A stretch of DNA of 64,000 nucleotides, taken from Cyclonatronum proteinivorum (GTDB lineage Bacteria; Bacteroidota; Rhodothermia; Balneolales; Cyclonatronaceae). How positions within the stretch are numbered: position 1 is the first letter of the stretch; each line of letters opens with the position of its first letter. The notes beneath the pieces were generated by a model. That model saw nothing but the letters and a program-made list of their open reading frames with translations, made no database searches and was not told the origin of the DNA. Shown here one piece after another: positions 55,747 to 64,000 of the stretch. The stretch covers positions 1,347,353 to 1,411,352 of the forward strand of contig NZ_CP027806.1 of NCBI RefSeq assembly GCF_003353065.1, given 5' to 3'. Position numbers and translations under genes: made by a program.

Positions 55747-58007
55747 CAGTATGTCAGTGTTTCGGGTTTATGGTTTACAGTGGTTTGATGTTTGTGGTTT
55801 GAGGTTTTGCGTTTCAGGATTCGCGATTGCGCTGCGGCGGGTCCGGTTACGTAACGGCTGACGCACGCGGGGGCGAGCACAGGGCGTCGCCCCTACGGTT
55901 TCGGTCCCGGTGGGACATCGCGGCGCGCCCGCGCGCCGGTCAAAGAGCCGGCGAAACCACCGCGAAACCCTCAACCGCCTCCATCCCCTACAATCCCCCG
56001 AACCCGTCATCCCGGAAACGCCCGCCCGGATGCCGTAACCCGGCAACAAAACCTCATGGCGTTATCCGGGATCTACCAACTTCGACCTGCCGCCATGCCG
56101 GTTGCCGTGCGGACCATACAATCCAATTCGTCTCAAACACCGCCCCACCATTTGGGCCATAAAGAAATCGCGGCATATCCCGCTTGGCAGATCGCGGATA
56201 ACCGTGCGGAGAAGCCGGAGCCACACCGCCGCCTCATCATTGGCACGGTTTCCGGGATGACGGTTTTGGGAAGTGGGAGGGAGGTGGAAATTTGTTTTGG
56301 GAAAAAAACCGGCGCGCCCGCGCGCCGGTCAACGAACCGGCGAAACCACCGCGAAACCCTCAACCGCCTCCATCCCCCACGATCCCCCGAACCCGTCATC
56401 CCGGAAACGCCCGCCCGGATGCCGTAACCCGCGAACAAAACCTCATGGCGTTATCCGGGATCTACCAACTTCGACCTGCCGCCATGCCGGTTGCCGTGCG
56501 CTGTACATCCTGTCCTGTGCATTCTGAACAACCCATCCGGATTTAATCATCGCGGCAGAAACGCCATCCATTCATCAAATACGCAACACGCTGCATCAAA
56601 GTGACGCGATAGAGACGCGATGAATCGCGCGCGTCTCTACATTCGTCTGCGTTGCCGTGCGGCCAATACAATCCAATTCGTCTCAAACACCGCCCCACCA
56701 TCCGGGCCATAAAGAAATCGCGGCAGATCCCGCTTGGCAGATCCCGGATAACCGTGCGGACAAGCCGGAGCCACACCGCCGCTTCATTATTGGCACGGTT
56801 TCCGGGATGACGGTTTTGGGAGGTGGGAGGGAGGTGGAAATTTGTTTTTGGAAAAAAACGGCGCGCCCGCGCGCCGGTCAAAGAGCCGGCGAAACCACCG
56901 CGAAACCATCAACCGCCTCCATCCCACAGGATCCCCCGAACCCGTCATCCCGGAAACGCCCGCCCGGATGCCGTAACCCGGCAACAAAACCTCATGGCGT
57001 TATCCGGGATCTACCAACTTCGACCTGCCGCCATGCTGGTTGCCGTGCGCTGTACATCCTGTCCTGTGCATTCTGAACAACCCATCCGGATTTAATCATC
57101 GCGGCAGAAACGCCATCCATTCATCAAATACGCAACACGCTGCATCAAAGTGACGCGATAGAGACGCGATGAATCGCGCGCGTCTCTACATTCGTCTGCG
57201 TTGCCGTGCGGCCAATACAATCCAATTCGTCTCAAACACCGCCCCACCATTTGGGCCATAAAGAAATCGCGGCATATCCCGCTTGGCAGATCGCGGATAA
57301 CCGTGCGGAGAAGCCGGAGCCACACCGCCGCCTCATCATTGGCACGGTTTCCGGGATGACGGTTTTGGGAAGTGGGAGGGAGGTGGAAATTTGTTTTGGG
57401 AAAAAAACCGGCGCGCCCGCGCGCCGGTCAACGAACCGGCGAAACCACCCCGAAACCCTCAATCGCCTCCATCCCACAGGATCCCCCGAACCCGTCATCC
57501 CGGAAACGCCCGCCCGGATGCCGTAACCCGCCAACAAAACCTCATGGCGTTATCCGGGATCTACCAACTTCGACCTGCCGCCATGCCGGTTGCCGTGCGC
57601 TGTACATCCTGTCCTGTGCATTCTGAACAACCCATCCGGATTTAATCATCGCGGCAGAAACGCCATCCATTCATCAAATACGCAACACGCTGCATCAAAG
57701 TGACGCGATAGAGACGCGATGAATCGCGCGCGTCTCTACAATCGTCTGCGTTGCCGTGCGGACCATACAATCCAATTCGTCTCAAACACCGCACCACCAT
57801 CCGGGCCATAAAGAAATCGCGGCATATCCCGCTTGGCAGATCCCGGATAACCGTGCGGAGAAGCCGGAGCCACACCGCCGCCTCATCATTGGCACGGTTT
57901 CCGGGATGACGGTTTTGGGAGGTGGGAGGGAGGTGGAAATTTGTTTTTGGAAAAAAACGGCGCGCCCGCGCGCCGGTCAACGAACCGGCGAAACCAGCCC
58001 GAAACCC
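55747..58007. repeat. Tandem repeat array, family 4 (about 540-560 bp units)
   Basis: The marker CGGCGCGCCCGCGCGCCGG starts at 55921, 56310, 56859, 57419 and 57958: one shortened unit (389 bp) and three full units (549, 560, 539 bp). Each full unit carries CCCGTCATCCCGGAAACG, GTTATCCGGGATCTACC, a TAGAGACGCGATGAATCGCG...CGTCTCTAC palindrome and CACGGTTTCCGGGATGACGG. The ATCCCGGA/TCCGGGAT parts are shared with family 3, so the two arrays are related. At the left end (55747) is a CAGTATGTCAGT copy and one family 1 palindrome. Frames in it are repeat translations and not convincing genes. Confidence 0.92.
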
Positions 58008-58553
58008 TCAATCGCCTCCATCCCCCACAATTCTCCTTTGAAGCTCTCCAAGGGCAAGTGATTTCTCGCGTGTACGGCAAGCGCGAACCGCATCGCACAG
58101 CGCGAGCAAAGCGTAAAGCTCCGGATCAGACAACGCAGCCTCCGGCACCGAACGGTACAGCGGTTGTATAGCCTGCCCCTTCGCCTCGCCAAAAGGATGC
58201 GGCCAGACAAACAGCTCGCTATAGTTACTGCCGCTGCTCTGAATCAATGCTGATAAAGGCGCCGCTGCATGTGCTGTCGGAAGCCCGCGCACAACCGGAC
58301 CCGGCTGCACCGGAAACACTACTGCAAGTCCGAACTGAATAAAATCCATGAACGTCTGTCGCATGATCTGCTTCCCGCTGCCATCGAGCAAACGGGCAAA
58401 CTTCAACCGGGAAGCGGACTGACTGATTTCCCCCTGACTCATGTGCAGCGCCTTCGCAACAGGCACCTGCTGCCAGCTGGGGTCATCAAGCGCGATCAGC
58501 TTCAGCAGAAGCAGCACATCCTGAGGTTTCATGTGATATCTGTTGTGTTGCAT
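58008..58553 (-). CDS. Winged-helix/HTH domain protein, C terminus inside a repeat
   Basis: A 181 aa cytoplasmic protein. Residues ~9-60 form a likely DNA-binding winged helix (DVLLLLKLIALDD...SQGEISQSASRLKFARLL, a MarR-like arrangement), followed by a second part (SELFVWPHPFGEAKGQAIQPLYRS, AALSDPELYALLALCDAVRAC). The family is not recognised with certainty; similar small regulators of unknown target exist in Bacteroidota. The final residues and the stop codon are encoded by the edge of the family 4 repeat (GGGGGATGGAGGCGATTGAG on the minus strand), so the original C terminus was probably altered when the repeat joined. An AT-rich promoter region with TATGAAATATACACAATTTA lies upstream. Confidence 0.8.
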   Translation of the reverse strand: MQHNRYHMKPQDVLLLLKLIALDDPSWQQVPVAKALHMSQGEISQSASRLKFARLLDGSGKQIMRQTFMDFIQFGLAVVFPVQPGPVVRGLPTAHAAAPLSALIQSSGSNYSELFVWPHPFGEAKGQAIQPLYRSVPEAALSDPELYALLALCDAVRACRTREKSLALGELQRRIVGDGGD

Positions 58554-58736
58554 AATGCAGGTCTTTATTTCATATTACGATATGAAATATACACAATTTA
58601 AAAGCCCCAACCCATACCACTAATGGCTCCGGATATGACACAGTTAAAGTACACGCCCATGGCACGTGTACCATCCGGAACGTGCCGGACATACGCGGAA
58701 TTTTATTAAAAACCGTAACAACCGAATCACGCCCCC

Positions 58737-61110
58737 CGGCGCGCCTCGCGCGCGCCGCGAATAACCAGTGCCCCGCGCACTGTAGGGGCGACGCCTTGTG
58801 CTCGCCCGACGTGCGTCAGCCACCCCGGAATCGCGTCCCCAACCCGCCCCCCCGGCGCGCCCCGCGCGCGCCGCGATAAATCGCCGCCCCCGCGCCGGGT
58901 AGGGGCGACGCCTTGTGCTCGCCCCATACGCGTCAGCCGCCCAAATTTCCATGCCGACCCGCGCAGATCGATGCCCTGTGCTCGCCCCATACGCGATAGC
59001 CACTCCGGCATTTTGATCCCGCCACCGAAATTCCCGAACCCGAATAAAACCGAAATTGAAAATCCATATCCGTTATCAGGGTTTTGTGGCTTGCAACAAC
59101 ATTTCCACACCCCGTCCCGCCACCACCGTGGCCTTTTTCGAATTTGGTGCTGCTGCAACCCATTGCCGTTGATTGATTTAGTCCCGGGGCCACCCCTCTC
59201 GAGAGGGGAATTGGGAAGTCCCGATGTGGTAAAAAAAATATCGAGGTCGGCTAATGACTTTGGTGTTGATTTTCGGCTTGAACTGAAAACGAAGAACCCG
59301 CAAAATTCCCCTCTTGAGAGGGGTGCCCGGGTGAGCGCAGCGAACGGGCGGGGTGTGGAGGGCATGGACCCCGGTACCATCCGTATGACAATTGCTCACG
59401 GTGCAGGTTACGTGATGCGCGATGTACGATGATGGCATGGGGATTATCCGAATCGCGTCGCATTTGAACCGTGTATCCCGCCAGCGCGCCCCGCGCGCGC
59501 CGCGATAAATCGCCGCCCCCGCCGGGTAGGGGCGACGCCTTGTGCTCGCCCCATACGCGTCAGCCGCCCAAATTTCCATGCCGACCCGCGCAAATCAGCC
59601 CCTTATGCTCGCCCCGCGTGCGCCCGCCACCCCGGCATTTTGATCCCGCCACCCATATCCCCGAACCCAAATAAAACCGAAATTGAAAATCCATGTCCGT
59701 TATGAGGGTTTCGTGGCCTGCAACAACATTTCCACACCCCGCCCCGCCACCACCGTGGCCTTATTGAAATTTGCTGCTGCTCCAACCCATTGCCGTTGAT
59801 TGATTTAGTCCCGGGGCCACCCCTCTCGAGAGGGGAATTGGGGAGCGCTGATGTGGTAAAAAAAATATCGAGGTCGGCTAATGACTTTGGTGTTGATTTT
59901 CGGCTTGAACTGAAAACGAAGAACCCGCAAAATTCCCCTCTTGAGAGGGGTGCCCGGGTGAGCGCAGCGAACGGGCGGGGTGTGGAGGGCATGGACCCCC
60001 GGTACCATCCGTATGACAATTGCTCACGGTGCAGGTTACGTGATGCGCGATGTACGATGATGGCATGGGGATTATCCGAATCGCGTCGCATTTGAACCGT
60101 GTATCCCGCCAGCGCGCCCCGTGCGCGCCGCGATAAATCGCCGCCCCCGCCGGGTAGGGGCGACGCCTTGTGCTCGCCCCATACGCGTCAGCCGCCCAAA
60201 TTTCCATGCCGACCCGCGCAGATCGATGCCCTGTGCTCGCCCCATACGCGATAGCCACTCCGGCGTCACGATCCCGCCACCGAAATTCCCGAACCCGAAT
60301 AAAACAGAAATTGAAAATCCATATCCGTTATCAGGGTTTCGTGGCCTGCAACAACATTTCCACACCCCGTCCCGCCACCACCGCGGCCTTTTTCGAATTT
60401 GGTGCTGCTGCAACCCATTGCCGTTGATTGATTTAGTCCCGGGGCCACCCCTCTCGAGAGGGGAATTGGGGAGCGCTGATGTGGTAAAAAAAATATCGAG
60501 GTCGGCTAATGACTTTGGTGTTGATTTTCGGCTCGAACTGAAAACGAAGAACCCGCAAAATTCCCCTCTTGAGAGGGGTGCCCGGGTGAGCGCAGCGAAC
60601 GGGCGGGGTGTGGAGGGCACGGACCCCCGGTACCATCCGTATGACAATTGCTCACGGTGCAGGTTACGTGATGCGCGATGTACGATGATGGCATGGGGAT
60701 TATCCGAATCGCGTCGCATTTGAACCGTGTATCCCGCCAGCGCGCCCCGCGCACGGTAGGGGCGACGCCTTGTGCTCGCCCCGAGTGCGTCAGCCGCCCC
60801 GATACCCATGCCGACCTGCCTGCGCACATCGGCGATCGTAATACCAATACCGTGGTCGGTTGGTATATGGGTTAAAACCGGGACCGAGCCCTCATCGCAT
60901 GTTGGTGGTGGATCGAACCCCCGCGTCACACCCCGTCCCGCCACCACCGCGGCCTTTTTCGAATTTGGTGCTGCTGCAACCCATTGCCGTTGATTGATTT
61001 AGTCCCGGGGCCACCCCTCTCGAGAGGGGAATTGGGAAGCGCTGCTGTGGTATGGATTTTCGTGGTCGGCCAATAATTTTGGTGTTGATTTTCGGATTCA
61101 AGAACCTGCG
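58737..61110. repeat. Tandem repeat array, family 1 (about 628 bp units, inverted relative to the 39 kb block)
   Basis: The marker CCGTGTATCCCGCCAGCGCGCC starts at 59469, 60097 and 60725, giving two 628 bp units. A closely similar unit precedes (about 58850-59468) and partial units lie at both ends. Each unit contains TAGGGGCGACGCCTTGTGCTCGCCCC, the CCACCGTGGCC/TTTTCGAATTTGG segment, CCCCTCTCGAGAGGGG and CCCCTCTTGAGAGGGG palindromes, and GTGAGCGCAGCGAACGGGCGG. These are the complements of the elements at 33590-34145 and 39217-41260. Frames up to 291 codons exist on both strands but only translate the repeats. The rest of the space to 61410 is plain AT/C-rich sequence. Confidence 0.92.
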
Positions 61111-61417
61111 CCCCCCACTCCCGCGCACACATTCCCACCCCCCCAAACCGCCTTCCCCACCCCATACTAATCCCCAAAACTTCACCATTCTTTAATTTTA
61201 TAAAGTGTGCGATTTTTCCTAATATTTACGCATACCTTTTATTTGCACGGTTTTTCAGGTATTGGACTTTAAATAGCATAAACACAGGTTTTCCCCATTG
61301 GAAGCGATTCGAGACACTTTTTCCACGACTATTGTGTACACCCATTTTGTAAGCGCTTACGATGGGGTTTCGGGCTTGGGTGTTTCGCGTTTCATGTTTG
61401 GAGCCTAAAGCGCAAAC

Positions 61418-61520
61418 CCAATCCTAAACCACAAACCACAAACAGCCAACAGCCAACAGCCAACAGCCAATCACCAACGCTAAACGCTTCACTCTGAACT
61501 CTAAACTCTTCACTCTGAAC
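61418..61520. repeat. Heptamer tracts upstream of the DUF4402-like operon
   Basis: AACCACA repeated two to three times (about 61425-61442), then CAACAGC repeated four times (about 61440-61469), then two copies of TTCACTCTGAACT. A similar ACCACAA tract precedes the previous large gene at 48068-48102. Confidence 0.7.
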
Positions 61521-61530
61521 TAAAAAAACC

Positions 61531-62091
61531 ATGCCCTTCCTCCTTTCCATATTACTGCTGCTATTTCTGCTTCCTGAGGTTGCGCGGGCGCAGCAGGGGT
61601 CGGGTGCGGCGAGTGGGGGGGAGCGGTTTAGTATGGAGGCCTCCATCCGGATTTCGGGGAATGTGATTACGCGTACCGGGGGCGAGAATATTTTGTTTGA
61701 TACCATTTATGATGTCAATTTCGAGCAGACCCGCGCGGGGCAGACGGTGATTACGGTGGATCCCATCACGGATTTTGCGGCTGCGGATGCCGGTGCGGGT
61801 TATGTGGTGGCTAAGGGTGCCCCCAATGCGGAGTTTCAGCTTACCTTCAGCCGGGAAGTCGTGCTGCGGCACGCGACCGAGCGCGACAATGTGCTGATTG
61901 TGCGCTATCTGCTGAGCGGCAACAGCATACCCGAACAGGAAAACGCGGCCTACGTGCTGGAAGCCGCCCCCCGCTTCCGCCTCAATGCCGACGGCGAATT
62001 TCATTTTTGGGTAGGCGGCATGGTCGATATCTCCAAAGCCATCCGCGGCGAATATGAAGGCGAATTCACCCTCGAGGTCGAGTATTTATGA
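61531..62091 (+). CDS. Exported DUF4402-like protein
   Basis: A 186 aa protein with a signal peptide (LLSILLLLFLLPEVARAQ) and a beta-sandwich body. The pattern FHFWVGGMVDI...GEYEGEFTLEVEYL at the C terminus is typical of DUF4402, a family of small secreted proteins that often occur in clusters in Gram-negative genomes and may form surface fibres or coats. It is the first gene of an overlapping set; its stop overlaps the next start by 4 bp. No catalytic motif. Confidence 0.85.
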   Translation: MPFLLSILLLLFLLPEVARAQQGSGAASGGERFSMEASIRISGNVITRTGGENILFDTIYDVNFEQTRAGQTVITVDPITDFAAADAGAGYVVAKGAPNAEFQLTFSREVVLRHATERDNVLIVRYLLSGNSIPEQENAAYVLEAAPRFRLNADGEFHFWVGGMVDISKAIRGEYEGEFTLEVEYL

Positions 62092-62924
62092 TGCGGCCAA
62101 CACCCCCCATCCCGGTCCCGGCCACAGCCGCATCCGCATCTCAAAGGATGCCTGCACCCAGCGCCCGGAAGGCTAAACCGCTTTTTTTTCTTTGGGTGAA
62201 CGCCGGGAATGCCCCCCCTCACCCAACCCTTTCGGAAGTACCGGTGCGTCCGACGGCCCCGTGCACAGGGTCAGGCGCTTCCAGGCTGATCGCCCCCCTC
62301 ATCCTTCTTATCACCCTGCTTTTCCTCCCGCAGCTCACCGAAGCACAGCGGCTGAATTTTGGACTTTTTGCGGGAGAGGATATCACCATTGAACCAGTCA
62401 TGGGTTCAGGTACGCTGGATTTTAATGCCAGGCAAAGTGCAATTGTCCCGGGGGATAACGTGATCATTAGTTTACAGGATGATGCAGCAAGCCTCATGGC
62501 TGTCTTCACCATTACAGCTCCCATCGGATTTGATTTGGATGTTGTGGTTACCGAAACTTCACCGGGTGTTTTAAGGCTTGAACCGCCAATTGCTGAAGAG
62601 ACCAATGAGATCCCCTTCACGTTTGGTTGGGCATTTAGCAACAATGGTTTTTCGAGTGAGACGGACGCCCTTACTGATGCGCGTGCCAATGTGATTCCCG
62701 CAGGTATTCGTTTTGCTACGTTTCCGGTGATTCGCCGGAATGGTAACAATGGCCCGCCCGGACCGCCGCCGCGTCCGCTTGATGGTAATAGTGATCAACG
62801 ACCTACACAAACGGCATATCTCTTTTTCTTTGGCAGCATTGAGGTACCGGAAAATGCAAGGGTTGGTTTATACAACACTCAGATTGATATTCATGTAAGC
62901 TACAATAGGGGGGACGAGCTATGA
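62088..62924 (+). CDS. Exported beta-rich protein, second gene of the DUF4402-like operon
   Basis: A 278 aa protein. A long Pro/Arg-rich N-terminal part (about 65 residues) precedes the signal core APLILLITLLFLPQLTEAQ. The mature part is beta-rich and ends IEVPENARVGLYNTQIDIHVSYN, the same final strand pattern as its neighbours, so it is probably a diverged DUF4402 relative. A GPPGPPPRP loop occurs near residue 225. It overlaps both neighbours by 4 bp. The start may be later than annotated, since the first 60 residues do not resemble a normal signal peptide. Confidence 0.75.
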   Translation: MMRPTPPIPVPATAASASQRMPAPSARKAKPLFFLWVNAGNAPPHPTLSEVPVRPTAPCTGSGASRLIAPLILLITLLFLPQLTEAQRLNFGLFAGEDITIEPVMGSGTLDFNARQSAIVPGDNVIISLQDDAASLMAVFTITAPIGFDLDVVVTETSPGVLRLEPPIAEETNEIPFTFGWAFSNNGFSSETDALTDARANVIPAGIRFATFPVIRRNGNNGPPGPPPRPLDGNSDQRPTQTAYLFFFGSIEVPENARVGLYNTQIDIHVSYNRGDEL

Positions 62925-63559
62925 CCCATCACCCGGCTTACCACCTTTTAACTGCTTTCTTTTTACCCGCGGAAGCTTCCCTGTCCCGGCTGCGGACCGT
63001 CTTCCTCATCCTCCTTGTTGCCGGCTTTTGTATGGCGACAGATGCCGTGCAGGCGCAGGTGCGCTTCAGTCTTGAACTCATGGAGGAAAGCGCGGTGCTT
63101 GAGGCGGAATCCTTCGATTTCAACCGGGAGGCACGGCGGAGTCTCACGCGGGATGCGCAGGGGCGGCTCACGGGTGTGGAGAGCGCGGCCTGCCTGCGGA
63201 TCAGTGCGGCCGAGAACATCCCCGTGCTGGTGGAAGTGCAGTTTCAGGATGTGCAGCTGCGCGGCGGCATCCGGCCCGTAAGCACCGAAGCCCTGTACCT
63301 GAACGACGGCGGCGCTTGTCCTGAAGAGCCGGCTATCGGGCGCGCCATCGGGCAGCCCCTCGATGCACAGGGCCGGGCGGCCTTCACCCTCGATAAGCGC
63401 GAAAGGATTGCCCGAAACTTGCCCGGCAGCCCCGACCGCCTGCACGCCTGGATCTTCCTGATCGCCGATTTACGGCTCAACCCCGACGCAAGCCCGCTGC
63501 AGCGCGCCTTCACCGATCAGTACGAAGGCGAATTCGTGATCCGCGTAGAATATCTTTAA
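62921..63559 (+). CDS. Exported beta-rich protein, third gene of the DUF4402-like operon
   Basis: A 212 aa protein with a signal region (RTVFLILLVAGFCMATDAVQAQ) after a 25-residue extension. The mature part contains RLTGVESAACLRISAAENIPVLVEVQF and two cysteines in VESAAC...GGACPEE that could form a disulfide. It ends TDQYEGEFVIRVEYL, nearly the same end as the first gene of the set. It probably adopts the same DUF4402-like fold. No terminator directly follows. Confidence 0.78.
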   Translation: MTHHPAYHLLTAFFLPAEASLSRLRTVFLILLVAGFCMATDAVQAQVRFSLELMEESAVLEAESFDFNREARRSLTRDAQGRLTGVESAACLRISAAENIPVLVEVQFQDVQLRGGIRPVSTEALYLNDGGACPEEPAIGRAIGQPLDAQGRAAFTLDKRERIARNLPGSPDRLHAWIFLIADLRLNPDASPLQRAFTDQYEGEFVIRVEYL

Positions 63560-63886
63560 CCCTTTTTTGCCAAAACCGCTTCCAACTTAGGCCAAATGTT
63601 AATATTATCATCCCTTTACTCCCGCACCCCAAAAAGCACCGACCGAATCCCTGAATCTTCAAACCTTCAAATTTTTGAATCCCTGAATCTTTGAACAAAC
63701 AGTATGACCCATCAGTCCCAAATAAAGTCAGTACCGAAGCAAAGCCCGCAACAGCGACACACTGACACACTGACATACTGACATACTGAAATACTGATTA
63801 AATACTGATTAAAAACTGAATTTGGCCTGAAGGTCAAACCCATGCAACACCTAAACAACCCCTAAAAAAAACAAAGAAACAATCCT
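63560..63886. other. Intergenic region with ACATACTG repeats
   Basis: It holds TCAAACCTTCAAA / GAATCCCTGAATC short direct repeats (63650-63695) and an ACATACTG octamer run with variants (63757-63800), as seen at 19213-19420. No gene. Confidence 0.6.
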
Positions 63887-64000
63887 ATGAAAACAACGAC
63901 AATGAAAAAAACGCTGCTCGGCCTCGCCGCCCTGCTCCTCGTTTCCCTTCTTGGGTTCAATCAGGAAGTGAAAGCGCAGCTCGGTGATAATCAGGCAGAA
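63887..64000 (+). CDS. Exported protein, 5' part only (runs off the window)
   Basis: 38 codons visible: MKTTTMKKTLLGLAALLLVS..., a signal peptide with likely cleavage after EVKAQ, then LGDNQAE. The context suggests another member of the exported DUF4402-like set, but the mature part is not visible. The ATG is preceded by an A-rich leader. An internal second M (codon 6) is an alternative start. Confidence 0.75.
   Translation, partial: MKTTTMKKTLLGLAALLLVSLLGFNQEVKAQLGDNQAE

Noticed and set aside
58727..60947. Frames up to 291 codons on the minus strand and 200 codons on the plus strand
   Set aside because: They span the 628 bp tandem units and are repeated with each unit; both strands are open because of high GC and palindromes.

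Overview
The window looks like a chromosomal segment of a Balneolota/Rhodothermota-type bacterium (Fibrobacterota-Chlorobiota-Bacteroidota superphylum). Two things point there: four large secreted proteins end in the NYPNPFNP-type secretion/sorting domain (TIGR04183-like), and many of the other families (DUF4920, DUF4286, DUF4402, NamZ/DUF1343) are frequent in that superphylum. The species cannot be fixed from sequence reading alone. The core is moderately GC-rich; several accessory parts are clearly AT-rich.

Layout. (1) 1-10 kb: the 3' part of a division and cell wall (dcw) cluster, mraY(partial)-murD-ftsW-murG-murC-ftsQ-ftsA-ftsZ, co-directional, mostly overlapping, closed by a strong terminator. 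(2) 10.3-11 kb: a PAP2 phosphatase. (3) 11.07-14.03 kb: an AT-rich array of four minus-strand gene cassettes separated by three VCR-like integron attC sites, with no integrase in the window (a CALIN-type array). The cassettes carry a small lipoprotein, an outer-membrane barrel, a PD-(D/E)XK-like protein and a zinc-ribbon/DUF805/SHOCT membrane protein. (4) 14.3-15.9 kb: an AAA/DUF4143 ATPase bracketed by ~143 bp direct repeats made of 41 bp palindromes. (5) 16-33.5 kb: mostly ordinary genes: LOG phosphoribohydrolase, DUF432 + MscS, DUF4286, a 1238-residue secreted subtilase, two lipoproteins (DUF4920 and a CxxCH protein), a K+ channel with RCK domains, pgk, a GNAT gene enclosed in long inverted repeats, ndk, NamZ-like muramidase and an ABC exporter.

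(6) 33.5-61.5 kb: an accessory block in which three very large modular surface proteins (1142, ~1360 and ~2360 aa) alternate with 2-3 kb of palindrome-rich, mainly non-coding tandem repeats. The three proteins have different N-terminal parts, but share a GWR(F/M)..(S/A)PV...GNP(F/T)...PFQ(G/A)F(F/W)VQAT module followed by the same sorting domain. Base composition shifts inside the genes: AT-rich passenger, GC-rich module and anchor. (7) 61.5-64 kb: an overlapping operon of three small exported DUF4402-like proteins followed by the start of another exported protein.

The most interesting points are the integron cassette array, whose 6-7 bp core-site register is correct at every junction that can be tested; the modular surface protein/repeat-array block; the direct-repeat bracketed ATPase; the inverted-repeat bracketed GNAT; and three intrinsic terminators lying in places where no upstream coding gene explains them.
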